Shown one piece after another: positions 45,945-57,000 of a stretch of DNA of 64,000 nucleotides. The stretch is from Lytechinus variegatus (taxonomy: Eukaryota > Echinodermata > Echinoidea > Temnopleuroida > Toxopneustidae): contig NC_054748.1 of assembly GCF_018143015.1 (NCBI RefSeq), positions 18,928,725 through 18,992,724 of the forward strand, given 5' to 3'. The translations under genes and the position numbers were made by a program. The notes under the pieces were generated by a model. The model had not been told where the DNA came from. It made no database searches and saw only the letters and a program-made list of their open reading frames with translations. Each line of letters starts with the position of its first letter. Positions within the stretch are counted from its first letter, which is position 1.

Positions 45945-46875
45945 TTATGTAATCTCTTTCCTCATAAGGTTGGGAAAGGATGGCTGTGTGGGGAGAAGGG
46001 AGGCCATTTCATGCATGTGTAATAAGTTTTATAGAAGAGTGTTGTATATTTCAATAAGGAGAAATTTGTACCTCTCTGGTATGAATAAAATGTTAATCAT
46101 ATTGTAAAATTATATAATCTCTTTCTGCATAAGGTTGGGAAAGGATGGCTGTGTGGGGAGAAGGGAGGCCATTTCATGCATTTGTAATAAGTTTTATATA
46201 AGAGTGTTGTATATTTCAATAAGGAGAAATTTGTACCTCTCTGGTATGAATAAAATGTTAATCATATTGTAAAATTATATAATCTCTTTCTGCATAAGGT
46301 TGGGAAAGGATGGCTGTGTGGGGAGAAGGGAGGCCATTTCATGCATTTGTAATAAGTTTTATATAAGAGTGTTGTATATTTCAATAAGGAGAAATTTGTA
46401 CCTCTCTGGTATGAATAAAATGTTAATCATATTGTAAAATTATATAATCTCTTTCTGCATAAGGTTGGGAAAGGATGGCTGTATGGGGAGATGGGAGGCC
46501 ATTTCATGCATTTGTAATAAGTTTTATAGAAGAGTGTTGTATATTTCAATAAGGATAAATTTGTACCTCTCTGGTATGAATAAAATGATAATCATATTGT
46601 AAAATTATATAATCTCTTTTTGCATAAGGTTGGGAAAGGATGGCTGTGTGGGGAGAAGGGAGGCCATTTCATGCATTTGTAATAAGTTTTATAGAAGAGT
46701 GTTGTATATTTCAATAAGGAGAAATTTGTACCTCTCTGGTATGAATAAAATGATAATCATATTGTAAAATTATATAATCTCTTTCTGCATAAGGTTGGGA
46801 AAGGATGGCTGTATGGGGAGATGGGAGGCCATTTCATGCATTTGTAATAAGTTTTATAGAAGAGTGTTGTATATT
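45945..46875 (+). repeat. Six-copy 165-bp tandem repeat with AATAAA signals
   Basis: AATCTCTTT marks units at 45951, 46116, 46281, 46446, 46611 and 46776, exactly 165 bp apart; the last copy is cut at about 46875. Units differ by a few bases. Five contain AATAAA in ATGAATAAAATG (46084, 46249, 46414, 46579, 46744). The array could act as a serial polyadenylation region if the exon at 44811 is transcribed. Confidence 0.95.
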
Positions 46876-46998
46876 GTAACAAGATTGTACATGTCTCAAT
46901 CTAGAATTGGGTTCAAATAATCATGACTTTTTAGACTAGGGAAGCAATGAGATAATCTTTTGGGTGTTCCCCTCCCCTAAAACCTGAAACTCTGGGGT

Positions 46999-48400
46999 GG
47001 TGTTCTGAAAACGTTCATTACCTTTGTTCTTATCTTTTATCTTGTCTCACTGAGATAAGAAGACGCTAAAATCATTGCAATTCGGTATTCTGAAAATCTT
47101 CTTAACGCGTCCTCATCTCTGTAAGGAGTGCCTCCTTGTCTTCAACACGCCCACTTTTTGAGACATTACGAATCAAAATGTACTATACATTGGCAGTTTA
47201 ACCAATAGTCAAGAGAATACCATGGGCGTTGCACGTACACTTTCTGGCACATTGCGCAAAATAGGCATTTTACACGCAATAACTGATTGAAATTTCGAGA
47301 CACGTGCACAAAATAAAGAAAAGGAGTAAAGACAAAAAGTAAATAAAGCAGGTATGAATAATAAGAATGAAAAGGGGAGAAAGATATAAGTAAGAAGACA
47401 GAAAAGGTTCAGAATGAAGCAGAAATAAAAATAATGAAAGGAATAAAAACATAAAATAATAAAAAGAAAGAAAGTGTAAACAAAGAAAATAGAAAATTAA
47501 AGGAAATCAAAAAATAAAAGAAAAAAGAGAAAGAAACAGAACGATTATCAAAGATAAAGTTGGGAAGAAAAAATATGAGAAAAATAAAGAAAGGAAATAA
47601 AAGAAACTTAAAGAAATACAAAAAAGGAAAAAATATGATTAAAAAGACAAAATGAAGGAATAAAGAATCAAAAAATGTAAGAAGGAAAGAGAAAAGGATG
47701 GAATAAAAAAAAGGTGAAGGAAGAGAAAGAAAAATTGAACAAAGAAAGATAAGAAAGAAAAGATGAAAGTAAAATGAAAGCAAAAGATGAAAGATAAACA
47801 GAAGGAAAAGTAAATAAAAAAGAACGAAAAGGGAAATTAACATGCAAGAAAAATGAAGAATGAATGGAAAAAATACCAAAATGGAAAGAATAAAGAATAG
47901 AAATTGAGGGAAGAAAGACAAGGGGAAAAATAAAATGAATGCATAAAAAGGGGATAAAAAGAAAATATAAACACGAAAGATTGAATAAAAGAAAGAAAAA
48001 AAGATTACAAACAAAGTGAGAATGAAGAAAGAAAAATGAAAAATGAAGACAATGAAAAAACGAGAGAAAAGGCAAATAAAATAGCAAAATTAAAGACTTA
48101 GTAAGGAAAAAAAGGAAAAAACAAAAGGAAAAATAAAGACAGATGAAGAATAAAAAAATCAAAGGAAAACAGGTAAAAACGAAAGGAAAAAATGAAAAAA
48201 AAAGAAATAAATGAAATACAGGAAAACAAAAAAAAAAGGTTCAAAAGAATAAAACAAAAAAATAAAAATGGAGATCGAATGAAAGGAAAAAAAAGATATA
48301 GAAAAGAGGGCACTTCAGTAGTATATGCGCGAGTGATAATACACGCTCAGCATAGGATAAGATAAGCAAGATAAGAAAAAGATAACGTTTTCAGAAAACC
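46999..48400. mobile_element. Inverted-repeat DNA element with purine-rich filler
   Basis: Left end GGTGTTCTGAAAACGTT followed by TTCTTATCTTTTATCTTG. The right end reads, reverse-complemented, GGTTTTCTGAAAACGTT then CTTATCTTGCTTATC. Between the arms, 47290-48310 is an A/G-rich run (AAAGAAAG, GGAAAAA) whose minus-strand frames up to 201 codons encode F/L/S-rich peptides by composition only. Non-autonomous; target duplication unclear. Confidence 0.65.
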
Positions 48401-48687
48401 AATTTGAGATCTTGAAGTAGATACAATTGCGCCCCTCCGTTGAATAAGGGTTTAATGATTGGTAGATAAGCTATTCTGTTCCCTATTGTTAAATGTGAAG
48501 ATTATTTTGTTTCCTTGTCTGATTGTGAAGCTAGTCTGAATTCAAGGCGTTTGTTATGTATTTCTATGTGATTTATAACTTCTATTGAATTATGAAATTG
48601 AGAAAATTAAATATATAATAGAAAAGAAATATTGTTGATGCTCATTCATATTTTGATTTGTGTAAGAAAGTGTCAAATCAATGTTAA

Positions 48688-49189
48688 AGGGCAAGTACGC
48701 CAAGGAAAAATGTCGACTGAACGAATATCAAACTAGCATAACGCTGAAAATTTCATTAAAATCGAATGAAAAATAAGAAAGTGATGAAAATTTTCCCAAA
48801 CAGTGATATGCACAACTCAGTGACATGCAAATGAGACGGTCGATTTCCCTCACTATTTTTTCAAATTATACAATATTTCATTTTTTTACAAATTTGACAA
48901 TAGGTACCAACTTACTGAACCATATAGTGTTAAACAATGCTCATTCAACGTGTTCAGGGAGGAATTAATCATTGTTTCACTTGACAATGAGGAGATATTG
49001 ATGACGTCATCAGTCTAATTTGCATACCGATCAGGATGTGCATACAACAATTTTGTGAAATTAAGCTAAACTTGAAAATTTCTTATTTTACATCGGATTT
49101 GATGAAATTTTCAGTTATGCTTGTTGGATTTTTCTCTTTTTATTCAAGTCAACTTTTTTTTTTTTGGGGGGGGGGGGTGGACTTGTCCT
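48688..49189. mobile_element. TTAA-flanked MITE
   Basis: TTAA at 48684-48687 and 49190-49193; ends AGGGCAAGTACGCC and, reverse-complemented, AGGACAAGTCCACC. Inner arms share TGAAAATTTCATTAAAATCG-type sequence with other TTAA MITEs. A G-run lies at 49167-49177. Confidence 0.85.
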
Positions 49190-49193
49190 TTAA

Positions 49194-50097
49194 GAGACAG
49201 AGAGGCTGACAGAGTGAGATAAAGATGAGAGCAGAAGAAATAGAGAGAGGGGTAAATAAATAAAGGGCTGTTCTATAAGTTTCTAACTATTTGATAAATT
49301 GTAATAAGACTTAATTGATTTAAGCAATAATTAAAAAGGAACTTAAACCTGCTTACAAATTTCTGGGAGCAGTGCCGCCCCTGAAAAAACTCAATAAAAA
49401 GAAAGTAATATAAAAATTTCCCAAGATTATGACCCTAATAACTCAATCTTAATTTTGAACATACACAATATTCACTTGCCCAGCCCCCCTCCCTCTCCAG
49501 AAAAAAACTAAAATTTTTGCCCATGTTCTTTGGGCATAACAGTGCGTATACAAAAAACGGGACAGATTTGAAAGTCTATATAATTTTGGTTAAAAAAAAA
49601 ATTATGTTTATATTTTAGTGATAATATGTGCTGTGAAGTCTTATCTTTCAAATGCCATTAAAAGAAATTAGTTTCGTTCATGCTTGAGCGAACATGGAAT
49701 ATTTTTGTCTAGCGTTAAATGGAAGCTGGCACCAAAATGGCATATAATGATAAATATGATTGAACTTTTTAGGCATGTGATTTTCTTTTTGAAATTCAGA
49801 TACCACCGCCAAATGAGTTTTTGGTATCCTTTCCTCAAATTGTTTTTGCTCACTTATGCGTGAATGACGAATAATCTAATAATATCAGATGAAAGAGGAG
49901 ATTCTTAGGTTTACATTAATAGGTAATTTGTCTATTGTATTTGTGATTTTGTTATGATAAATCATCTCGGTTTCGGTTTTTCTGAGACGAACTGTATAGT
50001 ATCCAAATCAAACCCCGACCTGATCAAATAGTTTTCAGTCAACCAAGGGGTTGGTTAAATTATCAACCAACTGGTAAAAAAACAACAACATGCAAAA
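49194..50097. other. No supported feature
   Basis: AT-rich DNA. GATCAAATAGTTTTCAGTCA at 50021-50040 matches the sequence preceding the trinucleotide tracts in the Y modules (4380-4400), so 49990-50110 is a further copy of that segment. Confidence 0.45.
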
Positions 50098-50441
<344 letters not shown>

Positions 50442-50628
50442 AAAAATTTTATATAAAGTCTATTTTCCAATTCTTCCCCTTTTTTGTTTCCTTTCGGGGT
50501 CGGGCCGGTCGTTATACGAGGCTGTAAATTATACATCATGGGTAAAATACCTCTTTCTTACTTTTATTTCTGTTTTTCGTAGCTTCTATTAAGGTGAAGA
50601 GTACACTTTTTCTGCAGGTTGTCAAAAA

Positions 50629-50690
50629 ATAGGGGGGGGGGGGGGGCCGGGGCTGGCTCGGCCCCCTCCTGGATCCGCGTCTGATATTTA
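50629..50690 (-). mobile_element. hAT-type terminal fragment
   Basis: On the minus strand CAGACGCGGATCCAGGAGGG then GGCCGAGCCAGCCCC, resembling the GGATCCAGG ends of some hAT families. G-run at 50632-50645. Only one end is present. Confidence 0.4.
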
Positions 50691-51308
50691 CTACCTGCTG
50701 CCATTTCATGTTTAAAATTTAATAATAATTCAATTTTGTAGGCCTGTATGATAATGAATTACATTCCTTTACCCTTTCCTAGACAAGATTTTAAACTTTC
50801 ATGATGTTCAAATAATCATGACTAAATCTAAATTTAATCTAGATCACTACCATGACTACCACTACCATGAATACCCCAAAATTATAGATTTTGCCTAACT
50901 CTGATCCCCTAACAACAGCTTTCTCTGCCTTCTTTGCGGTAATTCTACCCATGTTGTTGGAGATGAGTTTTTTAAAGGACAAGTCCAACCCAACAAAAAA
51001 AAGAGAAAAATTCAACAAGCATAACACAAAACAAATCATCAAAAACGGATGTAAAATAAGAAAGTTATGCCATTTTAAAGTTTCGTTTCATTTCACAAAA
51101 CAGTTATATTTCGGTCGGTATGCAAATGAGGAACTGATGGCATCACTCACTCACTATTTCTTTTGTATTTCATTATATGAAATATTTTTATTTTCTTGTC
51201 ATTGTCGTGTGAAATGAAGTTTCATTTTTCCCTGAACACATGGAATTCCATTATTTTAACATTTTGTGCTCCAGGCCAGGAGGTCTTAATCATGTTAATC
51301 ATCATATT

Positions 51309-51485
51309 AGTGTGTGTATTTGAGTTTTGTCAGACGTGTATCAATCAGATATGATTATTTACGTCTGGGACCGACCTTTAACGTCACCATCCGAAAGACG
51401 TGACCAGGGCTCGAACCTCGACCCTCTGCATCAATTTTTAACTCCCCCACAGCTTGGATTACAGGCGCACGCCACAACGCCCAGT
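51309..51485 (-). mobile_element. 7SL RNA-like SINE, copy 1
   Basis: Read on the minus strand from 51484: CTGGGCGTTGTGGCGTGCGC, CTGTAATCCAAGCT, GTGGGGAG and a B box GAGGTTCGAGCCC. Over the first 34 positions I count 27 matches to remembered human 7SL/Alu sequence, including the conserved TGTAAT-type turn. The body holds CGGATGGTGACGTTAAAGG and CAGACGTAAATAATCATATC; the 3' end is ACACACAC-like. The sister segment 53391-53640 reads through the insertion point. No long tail or exact target duplication is visible. Confidence 0.6.
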
Positions 51486-51590
51486 TAAAAATTGAAATAT
51501 TTTATAATACAAACAATAAAAATAAAAGAAACAGTGAGTGAGTGAAATCGACTCTCTCATTTGGATGTAACTGGCTCGTTCATATATCTT

Positions 51591-51886
51591 TATTCAATTC
51601 TCCAGCCCGATTCACCCTTGATGATACCGCATTATATATTTTCATTTTTTATGTTTAATTTTGACATAACTTTGCATATTATTTTCGTCTATTTATCTTT
51701 CATTTTACTCCAATTTTACTCTTGCCAATTGTATTTTACCTATGCTTTGATATATATTTTTGTTTTTCGTTTTTATTTTTGTATGCTTGTTTTATGTTGA
51801 TATTATTTGTTATTATCATTTGTCCACGGCCTTGCTGAAAAGCAGCTTCTAGCTGAAAGCAGTGATTAAATAAATGAAATACAAAA
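51591..51886 (+). mobile_element. 5'-truncated LINE 3' end with short target duplication
   Basis: Ends GGCCTTGCTGAAAAGCAGC, then GCTGAAAGCAG, TTAAATAAATGAAATAC and an A-rich tail, a CR1/L2-style 3' end. ATATCT flanks both sides (left at 51585-51590), and the sister at about 53560 has it once. Confidence 0.7.
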
Positions 51887-52015
51887 AAAATAAATACAAA
51901 TACAATATCTATTTTGTTAAAAATAAGCGAAACTTTGACATGTCATAACTTTCTTATTTTTCATCCGATTTTGATGAAATTTTCGGCATTGCGCTTGTCT
52001 GATTTTTCTCTATTT

Positions 52016-52529
52016 TGGATATTACTATACAGATTGTGATGTCAAGCGTTGATCTCAGATACTATAGCAATCCAGCGAGATTACCGGTTATAACGCAGTG
52101 TTGGTGAGATATTCCGCTAGGAGTATTTCGGTGCGGCCGATAATGGAATGTAACGATTGCTCTGTATTGTGGAATATGAATAATATATCCCACGTCAAAA
52201 AGAGGAACATTTTGAATATATTGGAGGATTTCAAAACAATGTAGAGTATATTATTTATATAAATACATAATGCTCATATGAAAACAGTTACTCAACTCCT
52301 GCCTCAACTTTATTGTCAAACCTTTTATTGTTTGAATAAATATCCTATAAATCAAAATAAGTAAATAAAAATCATGTCTTAAAATTATATTATTTTGCCA
52401 AATATGAATGTTGAAGGAAATCAACTAGTATTGTTAAAAACTTTTCACGATGTAATAAGTTTTTAAGATCGATTGCAACATTGCTTGTTTGTTTTTATGT
52501 CCGTATAAAAAGATTATATATTATACAAG
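52016..52529. other. No supported feature
   Basis: AT-rich sequence; weak similarity of the 52180-52470 stretch to the Y module (AATATATCCCACGTC, ATCGATTGCAACA). No coding or RNA signal. Confidence 0.4.
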
Positions 52530-52960
52530 AATATATACATGATTTATTTAACATAACATACAGATTGAGGATGACCCATTTCAGCGGTATCAATCAGATA
52601 CCACTGTTCTTCCATGGGGTCCTTAAAACATAAATACATGCATATAAAACAAATATACAAAATATACACAAAACTTAATCGAATGCATGAAAAGAATGAA
52701 AAATCACTACCCACCCCCCCCTTAAAAAAGAAAATGCAACAACAGGCAAAATCATTATGGAAATCGAAACCGAGATCCAATTGAGTATTTGATTTAAAGG
52801 ACTGATTCGTTGAACTAGACGATAAATGAATTGGTAATTTGTTGTAAAGTGTAGCCCCCCTATACAAACATGTTCGTTTACATCTGTTTGACTTTGGTTT
52901 TGGGAGACTGAGGTGATTTTCTGTACGGAGAGAGTAAGGGTATGATTAACGAGAAAATTG
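52530..52960 (-). mobile_element. LINE ORF2 C-terminus and 3' end
   Basis: On the minus strand YRGATLYNKLPIHLSS then NQSFKSNTQLDL matches the last residues of many LINE ORF2 proteins ('.G..LWNSLP..I......F...L'). A 3' UTR-like stretch with CCATGGAAGAACAGTGGTAT follows and ends in TTAAATAAATCATG. A C-run is at 52713-52722. The upstream catalytic region is absent. Confidence 0.6.
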
Positions 52961-53071
52961 TGTTTTCATATAATCAGGTGCGAAATTCAAAATTTTAAAC
53001 ATCATTTTAAACAACATTCGAACCCCGTGGTCGGGGACCGATCCCTGGTCTTCTTAGAAATGAATGGTCTG

Positions 53072-53282
53072 TACAAAGGTACCAAATTGTTACCGTGGTT
53101 TTACACTTGACCGTTTACTTTTTCTGATGTTCTTAGTTGATTAAGTTTTCTGTCATGTATAAGTGTTTGGAGTGTAGTATTTTACTGTTCGCATGGTATG
53201 TGCATTACATGTACTGAGTGTATGTAAATATTGTATATATGTTGATATTTTGATGAATAAAATTATTGAAAGAAAAAAAAAG
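53072..53282 (+). mobile_element. 5'-truncated LINE 3' end with target-site duplication
   Basis: AAATGAATGGTCTG precedes it (53058-53071) and AAATGAATGATCTG follows the A-rich tail (starting at 53283), a 14-bp duplication with one difference. The insert is the 3' UTR with ATGAATAAAATTATTGAAAG and a GAAAGA(n) tail. This is textbook target-primed reverse transcription. The same family interrupts the LINE in both Y modules. Confidence 0.85.
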
Positions 53283-53390
53283 AAATGAATGATCTGATTG
53301 CAATATATTGTACCATTTTAAAGGAAAATATCTCTTGTGTGAATCAAGGAATTGCGCTTGAATGTCGTTATTCATCCTTGCCTAAACACA

Positions 53391-53640
53391 AAGCCCTGAA
53401 CACATGGAATTCCATTATTTTAACATTTTGTGCTTCAGGCAAGGAGGTCCCAATCATCATATTCGTAAAAATTGAAATATTGTATAATTCAAACAATAAA
53501 AGAAAAAGAAACAGTGAGTGAGTGATATCGACTCTTATTTGGATGTAACTGGCTCGTTCATATATCTATTTTGTTAAAAATAACAAAACTTTGACATGTC
53601 ATAACTTTCTTATTTTTCATCCGATTTCGATAAAAATTGC
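53391..53640. repeat. Sister segment of 51235-51980 lacking its insertions
   Basis: CCTGAACACATGGAATTCCA through AAACAGTGAGTGAGTG to TTGACATGTCATAACTTTC follows the other copy but reads through both insertion points, giving paralogous empty sites. Confidence 0.8.
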
Positions 53641-53861
53641 TTATTATAGAGGGGGAATGATAAATACACAAAACGAAGCAATTTTTACCCGTATATATTG
53701 AAAAATGCAATTACTATTTAAATTATTTAAATCATATTGACTAATCACAAGAAAAAAATGCTTAATTGTCCTTATGAATATATTAAATCCATAAACAAAA
53801 TACCAACTATTTTTTAAAACTATTAATATTATCAATATATTTTTCGATTTCGTACTTAAGG

Positions 53862-54040
53862 GCGTATGTATGTATTTGAGTTTTGTCAGACGTGTATCAA
53901 TCAGATATGATTATTTACGTCTGGGACCGACCTTTAACGTCACCATCCGAAAGACGTGACCAGGGCTCGAACCTCGAACCTCTGCATCAATTTGTAACTT
54001 CCCCACAGCTTGGATTACAGGCGCACGCCACAACGCCCAG
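53862..54040 (-). mobile_element. 7SL RNA-like SINE, copy 2
   Basis: Same element as 51309-51485, starting on the minus strand at 54040 with CTGGGCGTTGTGGCGTGCGC. The B box is preceded by a duplicated phrase (AGGTTCGAGGTTCGAGCCC). The 3' end is followed by ATACATACATAC, a short repeat tail. The two copies differ at a handful of positions and lie in unrelated flanks, so each inserted independently. Confidence 0.6.
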
Positions 54041-54068
54041 TTTAGTGTTGATTAGCTCTCTTTATGCC

Positions 54069-57000
54069 AGATCTACTCTGTTCTCTGCCGGGGTGGCGAA
54101 ATTCTTTTCAAAGCTCAAAGGCAGAGAGTCTGAGAGTAGGTCCAATATGATCTATAATTACGAAAACGGGAATGAACAGCGTTCCCCTACGGAGACTTGA
54201 ACCTATTTAGCTAGTTCGAAGGCAGCGAGACAAAACAAGTTAATCTTAAAAAAGAAAATATTCAGCGTCAGATCTAGCAAAGAGAAATGTTGTCTCCGAT
54301 TTGAGGTCTATTTATTAAAAAAAAACGGGAGAGGGGAAGTATCGGGGATAATTCTGTTAGTCCGTGGCTAATCTACGGTTCTAATTGATCACATGTTGAC
54401 GCGAGGTCTTTTATTCAAGTCAATGTCAATGTTGGGTGTATTTCTGCTAGATAATCTGTGATGACTGGCTAATCTTTTTTTAATATTTCGTCGAAATGTA
54501 TGTTCATCTTGTCACTTACTTTTAAAAAAATCCTTTTTATTATAATTGTTTTTATTACCTTTTCCCTCCATTTATTATACCGATGATTGATATGTAAATA
54601 TGGTGATTATGTTTGTGAATGTGCAACCAATATAACTCATAAATGCATGGAATCGATTAAAATTGCTATTTTTTGGAGGGAGGAAAATGATAAATGCACA
54701 AAAACGAAATAATTTTTACTCGTGTACATTGAAAAATACACAATATTTATATATGTCATTTTACAAAAATATTACTATTGAGAAAATTTCCGCCAAGTTG
54801 TTACTATATGAATTTAAAATACCATATAACAAAATACAAACTACTCTTTTTTAATATCTAATATTATATATGAATTTTCCGACCTATCAGTGCTCTTCCG
54901 CTGGGGTGACAAAATATTTTCAAAGCTCATAGGCAGAGAGATTGAGAGTAAGTCTATTATGATTATTAATATCAGAAAAAAAGTCAGAGTTGAACGGCGT
55001 TCCCTCACGAAGACTCTACTCACCATGAACAGTAACCATGGACCTAAAACTGATCAGATCGGATCCCTGTCAAAGAGTTACCACTGATCCTATCAATCTC
55101 AAGTATAATGGAAATCCATCAATGTCATAACATTTTCAGAATGAAATTTGCACGAGGTCCTTTGTAAACAAAGGGAAGTGCATGGAATTTATAATAAAAC
55201 CATGAATGTATGAAAATTTATCGTATCTACATAATATTTTTTAACAAACTTAGGAGATCAGATATTTTTGGAAGATATTTTTGGAAAATGACGGCGCTTT
55301 GTTCGATGATTTAAATCGCGTTTAAGTGTGAACGGTGTCTTCAGCATTTCTTTCCAATGTAACATAATTCTATTTTATCATTATTATTTTTCCTGTGTTT
55401 TTAAGCGACATCAAAGCACCGTTAGTATGAACGGAGTCTCACAGATCAGAAGTATAATCTAATGTTTCAATAAAAAAAAGGGAGAGGAATGAAAAAATAA
55501 TGAATTTCAGATCTACAATCTAGAAAAAGTTGTGAAGTTAGTCTGCTTTGCAAACCCTTCACTCGAGTTAAGGGTCTGAATGTGCAGCCTACTCATGCCT
55601 TGTGTACTGAAGGCCTGAATTGAAACAGAAAGTTTTGTATGTGCTAGTCTTTGCGTGGAGCACAGAAATTCCTTTCAATTCCATGGCGTGGAGACACACT
55701 TGCAGATAAAAGTTTCAATCAGGGTCTGTGCCTGCAGACTATTGCTAAGTTGTCATTTAAATGTATCAAATACTTCGAACTGAATACAAACTACTTTTCA
55801 AAATAGTTAATATCATATGATTTTTGAATTTTGTAATATTAGTGAAGTCTTTGTGGTCTCGCCTTATAAGATTCTTTATTCATAAGATTTACTCTATTCT
55901 TTGCTGGAGGGGGGGGGGCAAACTACTTTTCAAAGCTCGAAGCCAGAGACAAGAAGTAGATCTAATATTTCAACAAAAAATCATGGTGTTAGCTGAGGAG
56001 AGAAAATATTGAATATCAGATCTAGCAAAGAGAAATGCCCTTTATTTGAGGTTTATTTGTGTAAAACAGGGGAGGGGAAGGGAGTGGATAAAATTTATTA
56101 AGGATAATTATGTAAGTCCGTCGCTCTATAGGGTTCTGATTGATCGCATGGTGCGAGGTCTTTTATTCAAGTAAAAGTCAATGTTGGATGTTTTTCTGCT
56201 AGATAATCTGTGATGGCTGGCTAATCTTTTATTTTCTTCGAAATGTATATTCTTCTTGTCATTTTCTTTAAAAAAAATGTTAATTATTATTATGGGGGTC
56301 ATTAACTTGTTTTTCCTCATTTATTATAACAATGAATGATATGTAAATATTTTGATTGTAAAACCGATAAATCACATAAATGCATAGAATCGATTGAAAT
56401 TGTTCATGTAGGAGGGACGGGGAGCGATAAATACACAAAAACCAAGCAATTTTTGGCCGTACGTATTTAACTTTTTACCAAAAAAAATTATTGTAGAAAA
56501 TATTGCCAAATTATTACTACGAATATATAAAATACCATAAACAAAATACTAACTTTTTTTTTAATATCTAAATTTATATATATTTTTTGAACTCGGTAAT
56601 TGGATTATATAGTTCAAAACATATTTTTGTCAGATTTACCCTCCTCTCCGCTGGGGTGGCGAAATACTTTTCAAAGCTCAGAGGCAGAGAGTCTTGGAGT
56701 AAATCTAATACGATTATAATTACAAAAACAGAATTGAACGGCGTTCCCTACCGAAGACTCTACTCACCATGAACAGTAACCATGGACCTAAAACTCAAAA
56801 GATCGGATCCCTGTTTTACAAAGAGTTACCACTGATCCTATCAAACTTAAGTATAATGTAAATCCATCAATGTCATATTTTTCAGAATGAAATTTGCACG
56901 AGGTCCTTTGTAAACAAATGGAAAGCGCACTAAATTTCTAAGAAAACCATGAATGAAAATACATCGTATTTATATAATATTTTGAACAAACTTAGGAGAT

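Larger units (their letters stand above)
50976..52015. mobile_element. TTAA MITE, right end lost, invaded by a SINE and a LINE end
   Basis: TTAA at 50972-50975 followed by AGGACAAGTCCAACCC. The inner right arm (CTTATTTTTCATCCGATTTT at about 51953, then GGCATTGCGCTTGTCTGATT) is present, but the terminal sequence is missing after about 52015. The interior contains a 7SL-like SINE (51309-51485) and a LINE 3' end (51591-51886). A sister segment at 53391-53640 lacks both. Confidence 0.7.

Noticed and set aside
45950-46875. CRISPR-like or gene-bearing array
   Set aside because: Units are directly adjacent with no spacers and are near-identical over the full 165 bp; it is an ordinary tandem repeat.
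47409-48313. Long F/L/S-rich minus-strand frames that look like membrane proteins
   Set aside because: Purine-rich filler of an inverted-repeat element gives stop-poor pyrimidine-rich complement; no domain or start context.
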